In this document: positions 11,602 to 23,344 of the stretch, in pieces
How the letters are laid out: the number at the start of each line of letters is the position of its first letter
Position numbering within the stretch: the stretch's first letter is position 1
From: Capsicum annuum
Lineage: Eukaryota > Streptophyta > Magnoliopsida > Solanales > Solanaceae
Direction of reading: 5' to 3'
Length of the DNA stretch: 64,000 nucleotides
Assembly: GCF_002878395.1 (NCBI RefSeq)
Contig: NW_025892955.1
Coordinates: forward strand, 87,727-151,726
The notes under the pieces: generated by a model
Database searches by the model: none
Seen by the model: the letters and a program-made list of their open reading frames with translations, nothing else
What the model was told of the DNA's origin: nothing
Position numbers and translations under genes: made by a program

Positions 11602-13345
11602 AGTATTTGCTTGTCCTCAACTAACACTACCTTACTCAAAGAGACATAATTATTTATTCCCAAACTTTATGTCTTAAAGGTCATAGCAAATTTGATTTGA
11701 ATCGCAACCACAAGTAGCTCATTGCACAAGGGCGAAGCTAACTTTGCTACACCCCTCTTTTTTAAATATTAAAACCAAGTCTACATAGAACTTTAAAGAG
11801 CGACCAAGAAACAAAAACCAACACTCTAGAAGTGACTCCCTTTTAATGACAACTAAGCTATACTTCATTTGCGTCATTGCCATAAGGTGACAAAATCACC
11901 CACCTCAACCTGTTTCACAAGAAAGAGAATTCTTAATATCAAGCTACAACATATGCAACAAGTAATTTTATGTGCAAAAACTATCTATCTTACAAAAGAA
12001 ATCTCAATGCAACAAATGTTGTGCCATAGGCATGCCCCTATGTTCAATCGCCACTACAAAGAAAATAAATGGTTTGAGATCTCAAAGGAATTTCTTAGCT
12101 TGTAATGTAGGTTTGGGTTAGGGTTGGATATTATTTAGAAAAAACATGGATACTCCCTTCCTAAGCATCAACATGATACTTTCCAATCTCCCTTTACGAT
12201 TATTGGACACTCTTCTTTGTTTTCTTTTTTTTTCTCATGCCTACCATTTGCTTCCTTAGTTCTCCACTTTTATTTTATCTCTTTTCCTTAAATTTTTCAT
12301 TCAATTCTATCCTTTATTGGGTCTTTTCTTTTCTTAAAATTTATGTACATCACTTAGGCACCTTGGCATTCTACTAACACTTCGATGACTCAAACTTTCT
12401 TCCATCAACTTTACCACCCCCAACTTAGGCTTTTAGCCTCAAGTTGCCTTTTCAAGTTCAAGGAGGGTATGGTTTAAAACAGGGATATAAATAATGGTTC
12501 ACAGATTGTAATACATTTGCCAAAGAAAAGTCCAAAGTCTCAAAGTGGGTAACTAGGGATTGCAATTATTGATAGGAAGGCTTTTTAGGCTAGAGTGGGT
12601 TCCAAAATCACAAGGATGTCCTAAGATCATTTCTCCAACCATTTACAATCAACATTATCTTTAAAATACTAATGGGGAAAGTTCTAGATAACACAAGTAT
12701 ACATGAAACGCATTCAAAAAGCTCACCACACATGGCATGCAAAATTGGCCGAAGAGGTTCAATTGTCCCTCCCGTATGGAGACAAAATTGGAGTATTTAT
12801 TAATATTTACAAGTCAGCAATATGCAGAGTCGCAAAAAAAGAAGAAGATTTGTTACAAAGTCACTCACGTCCATGCTCTTGATTTTTGAAAAAATTTAGA
12901 TGGTAGTTGTTTGTTTTACATTAGCATCATAGTCAATTTGCTAACTGTGGCTACAACCAAAGCCTTAGTCTCACATTTAGGCTCGATCCTGGGCAAGCTA
13001 ACCATATGAATACTCAGACTTTGACAATGGTGTATAAATTGACCCCAACTTAACAAAGTATAATGCCACAGGTACTCAGGCTTCCCTTGCATTAATGATA
13101 TTTAATGCTACGGGTACTCGGAATTCCCATGCACCTATGTCTCAAACCCAAACACGATGTTTTACCCTTAAGAATATCGTCACTCAATCTATTATAGGGC
13201 AAAGCTAATCATACATTGCCAATATTAAAATAAAATTAAATCAAAAGAATACTAAAAATAGAAGAAAAATATGATAATCCACAAAACATGGGCACCATTA
13301 GAGTACCCAAAAATATAGCATCTCAAAATACAAAAAAAGCAATCT
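11602..13345. other. Interior of the nested element without recognisable genes
   Basis: AT-rich sequence with only short frames. A T-rich tract (12210-12310) and repeated use of the wording tactcggacttccc/gaattcccatgcac (about 13070-13130) are visible. No coding signal on either strand. Confidence 0.5.
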
Positions 13346-14045
13346 CTAGAGTGTCATATAAAACACTACCCTAACACATCCAAGCAGTAAAATATAGGGA
13401 TAGGCACCCCCAACTGCAAGGTTAGCAGTGCTCCATTGCCTAGTTAGCAAGGTAAGGGTAAATGATGCTTCTTGAATCAACTTCATCATATCTGGTATAC
13501 CCTGAATCGTCTTCACTATTATTGGCACCATATCCCTCAGTAGTGGCTCCATTATCACTATCGATCCTTGATGAAGCTAGATGTTTTGTATGCTTAAGAA
13601 CCTTGAAGATGCATTTTACCCCTCTCCACATCTTGGTTAAGAATTTTTCTCTCTTCTTTTCCCTCTTCAACAACCTTTCTTGTGACTCCTGGAGGTTCCT
13701 ATATCATACTGCCAAGGTTGAATATGCTCTTTTCAATTTGGTGACCCTAGCGCCTCTATAAATCCTCCTGATATATTTCAGAGTCAAACTGAGTCACATA
13801 TGAATGGCGAGTAGTGGAGGATTCTCCTGGCCCTTGGGTAGTCCTGGAGCATGTTCCCTGATAGCAGAAACTCTATCAAAGAATTCGAGGAACGTCACTA
13901 GTGGTTTGTCCATAGAGATACTCCATTCTAGGTGTAGCTTAGACCTGGAGAGGTTCTTGTAACATTTGTAGTGGCTTTCCAAAAGAACGGCTCCAAATTT
14001 ATCTAAGTGTCCCATTCTGTAGTTGAGGCCCTGTATGTGGGACAC
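13346..14045 (-). pseudogene. Remains of an unrecognised ORF in the nested element
   Basis: Two minus-strand frames, 13794-14045 (83 codons) and 13440-13673 (77 codons), lie end to end and could be one interrupted protein. The first has a balanced composition with YRMGHLDKFGAVLLESHYK and FLEFFDRVSAIREHAPGLPK; the second opens very basic (LKREKKREKFLTKMWRG) and then turns acidic. I do not recognise the family. A similar globular-then-basic order is seen in the broken ORF at 5600-6910 of the outer element, so both may be versions of the same accessory ORF. Chance coding cannot be excluded. Confidence 0.35.
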
Positions 14046-14189
14046 TTTAGACCATTTTTAATTTTTTCAAAACAGAACATATACTAGAGTAATAAGAAAA
14101 GTACATATGGCACTGTTATAGGAGATTTTGGGGTGAAATGTAGGTGTGCATAAAGTTGGGTTTCTCCAGGCAGATGGCCTCAGGTATGA

Positions 14190-14290
14190 GGATCGCGAAT
14201 TATTTATCGTGATTGCATTACTGCGGTCGCAGTCATCAAGACTGGGGTCACGATAGCTGAGACCACAGCCAATAGCTTTTCCAGCTGCTC
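14190..14290. other. Internal copy of the CGATCGCGG-type cassette
   Basis: Words gatcgcg, gcggtcgcagtc, ggtcacgatagctgagaccacagc match the LTR cassette although this lies in the interior. A further copy is at 14790-14880 (tgcgatcgcattc, actgtggtcgtggtaactgaggc). Confidence 0.45.
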
Positions 14291-15060
14291 AAAAGACACA
14301 AACTTAACACCATCTTTGTCTTCCAACTAGGTGTACAACATTATGATCAGATAAAAATAAGCCTAGATAGTAAGAATGCAGTAAAAAACTTGAAGAAATC
14401 CATGTTGGACTCGCTTGGGAAATGAATGGACACCTATTGTACACATTAATTATAACTAGTCTAGTTTGGAATATGGGTACTCAAGACTTCCCTAAATGAT
14501 ATGTACTCACCCTACAGCTTCTAACCACAATTATAATTACAAATAAGCATAGTTTTGGCATTATAACACTATTTCAAGCTCATTTCTAGCTACCCATCCT
14601 AGGTCCACACTAACTGTATATGTAAGGGAGTTTGAGACTACATACCAAGTGACTGATGTAAAAGGTTTGAAATGAAACGTTGGATACTCTTGAAAGGCCA
14701 TAAAATTAAGAGAAATTATGTGAAAATTTGAAACTAAGGTGCATGGGTGAATAGCATTTGGATGGTCTTTTTAATCAGAGCTAACTAAGATCGCTGTCCA
14801 AGTTATGCGATCGCATTCATATGGTATCTGCAATTGTGGGGGCACAGACTGTGGTCGTGGTAACTGAGGCAAAGCATTTGGGGTTCCTGCATGTCCTGCT
14901 TAGTCCATTTGCCAAATTCTCACATCCCTTCTTTCCAAAATTCACCAAAATACCCATAAGCAACAATACTTTATGGACTATCCATGAACACAAAGAACAA
15001 CAAAAATCAAAATATACCCTAGCATACGTAAATAAAAGAATATGTGCCACTTTTTGTCGT

Positions 15061-15110
15061 GTGATTGGTTGCATCCCATCTAGCGCTTAGTTTAACGTCA
15101 CCGCACGAAG
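15061..15110 (-). other. Conserved post-integrase motif in the nested element
   Basis: Minus strand GTGCGGTGACGTTAAACTAA followed by GCGCTAGATGGGATGCAACC. It matches the two copies at 8985-9110 of the outer element although no integrase precedes it here, so the motif was kept when the enzyme genes were lost. Confidence 0.6.
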
Positions 15111-15317
15111 GTTTCACTCCTTCACTTTATGTCTCCACTTAGAAAATTTGAATCCCCATCCCTACTTTCGCTCAATATACAATGAGTGGTAGAGAGATAG
15201 AAACTTCAAATCTTCCAAGATAAAACTTGGAAGAGGAGGTAAGATGGCAAGAAAGCTCCGATCTCATCATTTTAAAGACTAAAACTTTTTACCCAACTTC
15301 ACATTAATCTTGCAAAT

Positions 15318-15815
15318 TTACTCTTTGGTTAAAAGTAAGAACATTAATAATGCATTTCTTGTACTTTGGAAGTTGATCATCTTGAACTTTGATGGACGGG
15401 GATCCATGTGATCTTTTGGAATGACAAACTCCAAAATGCAAGAGTTGGACTCCACCTCCCCAAGATCCTCTATTTGGTCAAAAGGATGGATCCTCATCAC
15501 TTTCTCTATGCCAAATATTGAAGAGTGGGTTGATCGAGGTCCAACACCAACCTTTGGGTTACCTTCCTCAAAAGCATTGTCACTCTTCAATGAGCTAGAG
15601 TCATCATAGTAGGTTTGCTTTGCCTCTTCTTTTAACTCTAGTCTCATTTCCTTTATTATGAATTTTTCTTCCTCATGTGAGTCGGATGATTGGAAACTCA
15701 TTGAGGAATCTTTACTACCAAGCTCATCATCATAACTTGGGATCTCTTTATGATAACACTCATCTTGAGTAATGGGAAAGGTAGTGATAATTTCAATCTT
15801 TTCTTCATTTCCCAA
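15318..15815 (-). CDS. Hypothetical acidic protein of the nested non-autonomous element
   Basis: A 165-codon uninterrupted frame on the minus strand, the longest in the nested element, lying about 0.5 kb downstream of its 5' LTR where gag would be. The product is strongly acidic and serine-rich in its first 85 residues (DDELGSKDSSMSFQSSDSHE, EEEKFIIKEM), then becomes more mixed with HPFDQIEDLGEVESNSCILE. No zinc knuckle, protease or RT motif is visible. The Met start follows poly-acidic codons only downstream, so the true start may lie upstream in a longer lost frame. I do not recognise the family. Its survival in an element with clearly diverged LTRs is notable, but it may simply be a lucky remnant of a longer gag-like gene. 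Confidence 0.45.
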   Translation of the reverse strand: MGNEEKIEIITTFPITQDECYHKEIPSYDDELGSKDSSMSFQSSDSHEEEKFIIKEMRLELKEEAKQTYYDDSSSLKSDNAFEEGNPKVGVGPRSTHSSIFGIEKVMRIHPFDQIEDLGEVESNSCILEFVIPKDHMDPRPSKFKMINFQSTRNALLMFLLLTKE

Positions 15816-16331
15816 TAGCTATTCCTTGACACTTGTCCATTATTTGTTCATCTATTCCATATTATCCGCCATTGTATCTTCCTAATCCAAGATGGCTAGT
15901 AAACTGAGGTCAAGCAGCTGGACTCAGTACGTTGTTCTTCTACTTTCTCATCATATGACCTAATAAAATCATAAGATAAAATAGTAATTCGATTAGTATA
16001 ATAAGGGGAGGAGGTGTTTGGACACTCTTCTAAATGTCCTTGTAGAAGTCCACACATGGGGAAATCATACTCTCAATCAGATTGAGATGGTGAAATCTTT
16101 CCCTGAGAAGCATACTTACAATCTCTCCTGAAGTGTGGTCCATAAAAATACGAACATGGGGGGTCACGGTGTAACTTCCAACTATTCAATTCATATTTGT
16201 TAGAAGATGCCATCAAGAAAAGTAAAAATAAAACAAAATCTACTTACAAAGAAAAATCACGAACACATATATACAAACTTGAAGTAAAACAAGTAATCTA
16301 AAACTCCAAACTAAGTTAATACGCCAAATTA

Positions 16332-16350
16332 TTCCCTAGAAATGATGTCA
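16332..16350 (-). other. Primer-binding site of the nested element
   Basis: Minus strand TGACATCATTTCTAGGGAA, five bases inside the 5' LTR. It differs from the Athila-type site TGGCGCCATTGCCGGGGAA almost only by C-to-T and G-to-A changes. Assignment to a tRNA-Asp-type primer is from knowledge of the lineage. Confidence 0.65.
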
Positions 16351-16355
16351 TTTTT

Positions 16356-17921
16356 TTATAACGCTCAACTTACACGTCAATTAAGTACAAGGCGGTCGTC
16401 GTCAATATATTTACCCAACTTTGGAGTCGGGGTCAAATCTACAAGGAACAATGTGAGTGGCGATTAAATTAATTTGAAATGATAGAAAAAAGTTAAATTC
16501 AAACAAATGTTACAAAAAGATAAAATGGGGGAGGTGAGTTCCTACACTAATGTTTCTTTTTAGGATTTCTAGTATAACTTCGAGGCTACGAATAATTAGA
16601 GTTTTAACATTTATGCATGGATCTTGAGATTATGAGAAACTAAGGGAGTGACATGTGTGCGCTAGTTATCAATATCACTTCAATAATTCAAATATGGATA
16701 GGATTGGTTATAGGTTTTGATGTTGGCCTTTCAACAAAATACCAAACTTTCAACTATTGATTCTTTCAAATACCTAATAGGTGTGTTCGACAATTTGTAA
16801 CCACAATCTCAATAAAGGGATCCCTATTTGTAGGATGACACACATGGCATAGTCAACTTCATATTCACCCTTATGTCTAATATAGTAAAGATTTAGCAAA
16901 CTACATACTTAATTTTCTATCTTTTATTTGGTCTCCACATCCTTCTTTCGAGGATGATATAGTTTCATAAAGTTCACCCAAAACCCTTCTTTCGAAGATG
17001 GCCCAAAACCATTCTTTCAAAAATGGCCCAAAACCATTCTTTCGAAGATGGCCTTGAACTTTTTTAGAGCTTGGAGCTTTCACCCATCAAACCCATGTGG
17101 AAATTTGGAGCTTTCGCTCATAAAATCCTATCCAAATAAGCATAACAATGATAAAACCCATGAATATGAACTACCAAATAGATGCTAACAACAACAACAA
17201 CCCACATACACTTTAACCCCTATTCACACATAAACCCAAGAGGGAGATTTAGCTACACACAAGATAAATACGCATAGATATACTCATAATCTCCATTGAA
17301 TCAAAGTTGTAGAAGATTTAAGTGAATGTTACTTCAAAATTGGATCTCCCACAATATTAATAATGGAAGTTGGCAAATCTTCCACTTATATAGTTTCCAA
17401 TGTATTTTCACCCAAAATTTACACAATATTTTCTTCTCCAAAAATGAAAGCTACAAAGTTTTAAGCCAAGAACCTAGAAAATTGAGGAAGAAGGGATATG
17501 ATAGAATGAATGATACATGAAATTAGGGTTTGGGTCTTTTTGTTCAAATTGGGATTAGCACATAAAATTATAGTTTTTCCCTTGGGCTGAACATTTCCAC
17601 CAAATCGCGATCGCGCAAGTCTGGTTGTACTGCAGCTACACGACCATAATTGACCACCACGGTCGTGGTTGATTAACCATCTGGACTGACCGCGACCGTG
17701 GTAACTGAGGCTATTCCACTGCAGGTTTTTAGCTACACTTTTTTTGCTCCCTTTTGACCATTTCAAGCTCCAGTCTGCATCTCTTTGTATTTTTAACTCC
17801 TATACCTACAAAAAATAGTTATTAGTGCATTAAATCACAATTATGTCTCGTCTACTCATTTGAAACAAGGTAATGTGCACTAAAACTAAGTGAGGATGAG
17901 TGGTAAAATCACCACTCATCA
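16356..17921 (-). repeat. 5' LTR of the nested element
   Basis: A 1566-bp sister of 10054-11586, with the same hairpin end (17896-17919). It contains a 25-bp unit repeated three times at 16977-17051 that is single in the other LTR, and the CGATCGCGG-type cassette at about 17590-17725. Short frames here are not genes. Confidence 0.9.
16977..17051. repeat. Three tandem 25-bp units, present once in the sister LTR
   Basis: Units start CCCAAAACC(C/A)TTCTTTC and end ATGG at 17001, 17026 and 17051. The sister LTR has a single copy near 10677-10701, so the expansion followed insertion. Confidence 0.85.
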
Positions 17922-17926
17922 GCCTT
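17922..17926. repeat. Target-site duplication GCCTT, right copy (nested element)
   Basis: Matches 10049-10053. The uninterrupted site (gccttactaaccc) is present in element A's other LTR near 25854, which confirms the insertion. Confidence 0.9.
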
Positions 17927-18504
17927 ACTAACCCGTATCCGTGATCCCAATTAACTATTACTTTTTGAGTCTCAAGTTATTAGATGAAAGCAAACCATTT
18001 TACTTTGATAATACCCAGTAGCATGGATCGACAGTTAAACTTCAAATTGTAGTTGTAGTCATCTTTTCCTAGTCACTACTCGTCTTTTGGAGTAAGCAAC
18101 AATAATCTAGGTAAGATCCTAACATTTGCAAACGCTAAGATAAATATTAAAGTGAAGAAAATACAATGCATGCACGAGTATCGATTCATAAGAACAATAG
18201 CACTTCCCCAATTTTTTTAATACATCGGGTTGCCACGATCCTAGAGAAGGGTTTTTAATCGCTCGTGCTTGTGAAATAATCAACAACATTTATGAATGAA
18301 AGCATAAGATGAATCACAATAATCACAACTAGAAAATCTAAAATTTTAACTGAATGATTCAGCCAAAATTAATACAAGAGAATTCCAAGAACAAGATCAA
18401 ATATCGAAATAAAAATATGTTTATAAGAGTTAAGTGTCCATAACTTCTACTAAAAACACATAAGGGGTATTTATAGTATATGAGGAAACCCTAAAATCAA
18501 GGCC
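17927..18504 (-). mobile_element. 3' LTR of element A, part 2, truncated
   Basis: Continues the LTR broken at 10053 and matches 25859-26236 of the right LTR, including the predicted TATA box (ggtatttatag, 18466-18476; minus strand CTATAAATACC). Similarity stops after atcaaggcc near 18504, where integrase sequence begins. The U3 cassette seen in the other LTR is absent, so a deletion joined the middle of the LTR to the integrase gene. Confidence 0.7.
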
Positions 18505-19290
18505 AGTAGAACCCACACTGTAAGATTTTATGGGTTGTGTGAGCACAACTATGGTGACCCCTAACTGGTGATGAATGACAAGCTTCTAGAATGCTCATAA
18601 TATCCACCTCTTGGAAATACCTCTGAATCACGCCATCAGCATAAACTCTAAATAGGTACGACTCATGCCAAATAAACTTCCTTACCTCATGCATAAATAT
18701 CCTTTGTTGCTGAAAGAATAGATCTTCTAGGACCAGATCGCTTGCCAAATAGTTGGCAAAATCAGCAAACCAAGGTATTAGGTCTTGAGATGCTGCTAAA
18801 ACCTACTCATATTGAAATGTATTATCTATCTCAATGTTATCTCGTAGTCTTTGTATTGCCTCATCCTCAAGTTTGTATAAGTGATCTGCAAATTGATTTT
18901 TGTTCTTTTTTGATCCTTTACTTCAAATGAAACTCCTGAAGTAAGAGATCCCAACGAATCAATATTGGTTTGATCTTCTTTTGACATTAGGTACTTCAAG
19001 GTTGCATGGTCAATGTGAACTATAACTTCTATCCTAATCAAATAAGATCAAATTTTTTCAAAGGGAAAAACCACCGTAAGTAACTCTTGCTTTGTAACTA
19101 TATAATTTTTCTGTACGGGGTTTAAAGCTTACTGGCATAGTAGATGGGATATAGGATTTTTTCTCATCTTTGGCCTAAGATAGTACCCAAGGCCACTCTG
19201 CTCGCATCACACATGACCTCAAAAGGTGTAGACCAGACAGGACACACAATAATAAGTGCCAAAATCAACATCTCTTTTAGGCATGTGAAA
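18497..19290 (-). pseudogene. Integrase N-terminus and RNase H of element A
   Basis: Minus-strand frames show the gypsy integrase zinc finger (ILEACHSSPVRGHHSCAHTT then HKILQCGFYWP, 18497-18600) and before it the RNase H end (VIVHIDHATLKYLMSKEDQT, 18826-19041). The frame stops at the deletion point near 18504, right after the finger, so the catalytic DDE core and C-terminus are missing. Stops and shifts separate the pieces. It follows RT in the normal Ty3/gypsy order. Confidence 0.85.
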
Positions 19291-20649
19291 TCCTTGAGAC
19301 AGCATAATCAAACACAAATTTCACCTCCTTCTTTAAAAGATTGCATAGATGATTTGAAATTTTAGAGAAGTCCTTGATGAACCTCCTATAAAATCCTTCA
19401 TAACCCATAAAGCTCCGTATGCCTCTAACTGACACTGGCGGTGGTAATTTTTCAATTACCTCAATCTTAGCTTTGTCCACCTCAATGCAATGTTGGAGAT
19501 ATTGTTCCCTAGAACTATACCTTCTTTCACGATGAAGTGGCATTTTTCCCAGTTCAATACCAAATTGCACTCTTCATATCTCTACAGTGCACTATCCAAA
19601 TAGTCCAAGTAATCATCGAATGAGTCCCAACAAATGAAAAGTCATCCATGAATACTTTGATCATGTCCTCCACCAAATCAGAGAAAATGTACATAATACA
19701 TTTCTGAAAAGTGATAGGTGCATTTCATAATCCAAATGGCATTTTCTTGAATGCAAAAGCCCCATAGGGGCAAGTGAAAGTATTTTCTAGGCCTTCAGGA
19801 GCAATCATGATTTGATTGTAACCCGAGTACCCATCAAGAAAATAATACCAACCCCTGTCTACTAGTCTATCCAACATCTGATCCATAAATGGCATAGGGA
19901 AATGGTCCTTTTGTATCCAATATTTTAGCTTCCTATAATCTATGCAGACTCTCTAATCAGTTACTGGCATCATGGGTAATAATTTATTTTTTCATTAGGA
20001 ACCACTGTGATTCCCCCTTTCTTATTCCCTCATTCTTTGGCACGCATTGAACCGAGCTTACCCACTTGCTTTCTACGATAGGAAAAACCATCCCAGTATC
20101 TAACGACACAACTATATCCTTTATCACCACCTCTTGTATAGAAGATTTCAGTCACCTCTGATGCACAATACTGGGAATGCTATTCGGTTCAATCTGTATC
20201 TTATGTATGCATATACCTAGTGAAATCCCCACAATATCTGCAATGGTCCACCCAATAGCTCTCTTGAATTTGTACAACACCAATATTAAGGCTTTCACCT
20301 GTGCTCTTGCCAAATCTGCTGCAATAATTACCGATAGGGTATTTTTAGCCTCCAAGAAGACATACTGCAAATGAGGTAGGAAGGCCTTCAATTTCAAGAT
20401 CGGTGGCTCCTCTATGGATGGCTCTGCAAGAGGTTTAGTTCTATTTTTCAAGTCAAGGTCCCACGTCGTAGGGATATATTTGTAATAACCTATGTCGTGT
20501 AATGCATTAACCAGCTCATCATATTCATCTATCCCATCACTCTCTAAGTTCATAATCACTGCTGATAATGTTTCTACCCCTAATATTTTCTCAATAGGCA
20601 CATTCACTGCATCCTCATGATCATCCACAACATCTATCACTACCACCAC
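19277..20649 (-). pseudogene. Reverse transcriptase of element A
   Basis: The N-terminal linker (LSVIIAADLARAQVKALILV and FKRAIGWTIADIVGISLGIC) is at 20152-20649. The catalytic VFMDDFS motif lies at about 19633-19655, with both aspartates kept. The connection region (VIEKLPPPVSVRGIRSFMGY, FYRRFIKDFSKISNHLC) is at 19277-19570. These are hallmark strings of Athila-type Ty3/gypsy RTs. Several stops and frameshifts occur in the middle third (19570-20150), so no full protein can be made. Confidence 0.9.
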
Positions 20650-20664
20650 TCTTATATCATCTGG

Positions 20665-21316
20665 CTATTGTACTGTCATGCACACATTAAATGCTATTTT
20701 CTCATCATTCGTTTTAAAGGTGATCCCCTCTAATTCCATATCAATCAACACCCGACTATTGGATAAGAAGCGTTTACCCAAGATAATCGAACCTTTAGAA
20801 TCCACTTCACAATCTAAAATCATGAAATCTACTGGGTATGTGAAGGAGGCCAACCTTACTTCTATGTCACATATAATACCCACAGGCTCCTTTATAGATG
20901 AATCAGCCATCAACAGCCTTGCAGATATAGGCTTGAGTTCTACTAACCCCAATACCTTGTATATCACTAGAAGCATTAAATTTATTCTTGCTCCCAAATC
21001 ACATAGAGCCTGATTAATATCAAACCGCCCAATAGAACATGGGATGGTGATTGAACCTGAGTCCCTCTTCTTTTCTACTAATGGTGCATAAGAAATCATG
21101 CTAAAATATTGCACCACATCTTTGGGCTCATTTGCGACCTAGCTATCACCATACTCACCCTCATAATAATTATCACTATAAGTCAACTTCTCAAACTCAG
21201 CTTCAGGTAGCTCAATGGCAATAACACAATCCTTCTTCAGCTCATTAGTAGTAGGCACATAATAATCATCGTGTGGGGTGCCAGTCCTAGTATTAATATC
21301 CAAACAATGAGCAAGT
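20665..21316 (-). pseudogene. Aspartic protease region of element A
   Basis: The frame contains SITIPCSIGRFDINQALCDL then GARINLM, and RLLMADSSIKEPVGIICDIE, FTYPVDFMILDCEVDSKGSI, ILGKRFL. ALCDLGA is the usual Athila form of the retroviral-type protease active site (D-[LST]-G). An acidic segment upstream (ELPEAEFEKLTYSDNYYEGE) ends the gag-pol linker. At 21321 the frame runs into the solo LTR; the gag part continues beyond 23754. Confidence 0.85.
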
Positions 21317-21597
21317 GTTGGTGACACGACCCAAATGGGGCCTTGTCTTAATGGGCATCCCAAGTCCAACCAGGACTGGGGACCACCCCCATTACCCAAC
21401 CTAACCTCCAAACATGTACCCTAAGTCGAATGAATTCCAAACATATAGCAAGATAGTGTTTATTACAATTCCTGAATTTGGGATAGGTTCATGACCATGA
21501 CCAACCTAGGCAAGTCCAACCAACTAATATCCAACTAATAATCATACCCAAAACCACAACCATAAACCAATCCATACATTCTATACCTAATAAGTTT

Positions 21598-21600
<3 letters not shown>

Positions 21601-21644
<44 letters not shown>
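21601..21644. repeat. TA dinucleotide microsatellite (22 units)
   Basis: Uninterrupted ta repeats inside the solo LTR. Confidence 0.95.
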
Positions 21645-21646
<2 letters not shown>

Positions 21647-23344
21647 CCAAAACATAATAAATTGTAAAAAGCATAAATACAATCAAATAGTATTAGCCCA
21701 AATACTAATGTAAATACTAAGGCTAACACCAAGACCGACACCACCCATACCAATCCATAGTAGTTCCACAAATCCTCTAATCAAAAGTAAAACAATATTC
21801 GGTCGGGACATACCCCCAACCATACCCAAAACCAATATCTATAAAATGACCAAAGTATGTGAAAACATCCATAACATGAAATAGAGCTTTTTAGAACATG
21901 GAATATCAATATTTTAATCCAACTGAGCTGATCCCGAATCCGAGCACTAAGCAGGAGGAGTAGAATAGCTGATTCTTGTATCCTATGGGTATACAACCGC
22001 TTAAAGATAGGCTATCGGGTGAGCACTAGCATGCTCTCAGTATAAGGATAAAATAGTGCCAACCTTCAAAATCAAATCAACCAACTATATGCATTCACAA
22101 CCATACATGATGGAAAAGGGAATCGAGTTTAGTATGTCATTAAACTATTAACGTGGATATGGGTAGATTACCCATCCTAGAACCACCCACGGGCTATATG
22201 GATCCAGTCTAACCCTTAAACTGGTCCCGATATATGTAGTTGCATAAACCAGATATACCATAGGAGTATGGGATTCCCGAGTACCCTTCGCTCTCCATGA
22301 TACATATGTACAAGTGTACTTAGGGGATTCCCATGTACCTCATAAGTATCATATATGGTCAGCATAAAAAATCCTCATGTCAAAAAACCTGATTTTCCAG
22401 TGTCCGTCCATTGGACTCATACCTTTATGGTTAGCTATCACGCACTGCCATTATAGCCCAATTAAAACCATTACCATACAGTCAGAGAACCATTTCATTT
22501 ATTATTAACCAAGGCTACCAGGAGTGGTATCGTCATACCGACAATAGCTTGCAAGAAATTTCCTTAACCATCCTATTTAAGAAGAAGGCCATGTACCCAT
22601 AGATTACATTATCAAGTTGACTTGGAGGATTCCCACGTACCCCACAAGTAGTTTCATTATTATGTTTTCTTAGGGGATTCCATTGTACCCCAAAAGAATG
22701 TTTAACTACACAAATTACCATAACCACCAAACCTTTTCATTTAACCATTCCAAACTATTTAAACCATTTATACAAATTCAATTTCATTACCAAGTTATAC
22801 CATGTAATAGTTCCATTAAAAGTCCAACAATGTAGTAAAACCATTCTCATAGGTATTTTATCAAACACATTGGAGACATAGTGTTTCCAAAACCAAACCA
22901 AGTACCAAGTAACCATTCTCATGCAACCAAATGTCCAAACCATGATTAAAATGTGTAAATCCATAATTAAAATAAGGTAAAACCATAACCAAGCATTTAT
23001 AACCAAAACCAACATATATCTGAAAACCCAAAACCATACAACAATTATGCCATGAAAAAAATTCATAAAACATGTCTTTAGTTGGAACTAAGATGAGGGA
23101 GGAGTAACATGCCTTAGATTATAAAGATGATGGAAAGAAATCACCTTTGTAAGTCCCAATTTGCTCCTATTGATGAAACCCTAGCGTTGCTGAACCCAGG
23201 AACCTTATAGAGAATTTGAGTGATTTAAGAGAGTTTGAGTGATTGCAAATAAGTTAAATAATGTACCAGAGGGTTATAAGTTGTGGGTCCTTAAGAGGTT
23301 AAGAGAGGAAATGTCCAGATTACCCCCAACTTAAACTACTTAAA

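Larger units (their letters stand above)
10054..17921 (-). mobile_element. Complete non-autonomous LTR retrotransposon of Athila type
   Basis: A 7868-bp element with two LTRs (10054-11586 and 16356-17921), flanked by identical GCCTT duplications (10049-10053 and 17922-17926). The primer-binding site is at 16332-16350 and the polypurine tract at 11587-11601, so it is on the minus strand. The 4.8-kb interior has no protease, RT or integrase that I can recognise, only short acidic and basic ORFs, so it would need enzymes in trans. The lineage is inferred from the tRNA-type primer-binding site, the LTR start TGATGAGTGGTGATTTTACC and the post-integrase motif at 15061. The LTRs differ at about one site in eight over the first 150 bases, mostly by transitions, which suggests an old insertion. 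Confidence 0.85.

Noticed and set aside
14821..15090. Overlapping 85- to 89-codon frames on both strands
   Set aside because: They overlap the word cassette and the conserved non-coding motif; neither product has a recognisable pattern.
20678..21013. 111-codon plus-strand frame
   Set aside because: It is the antisense of the element A protease, which has clear family motifs on the minus strand.
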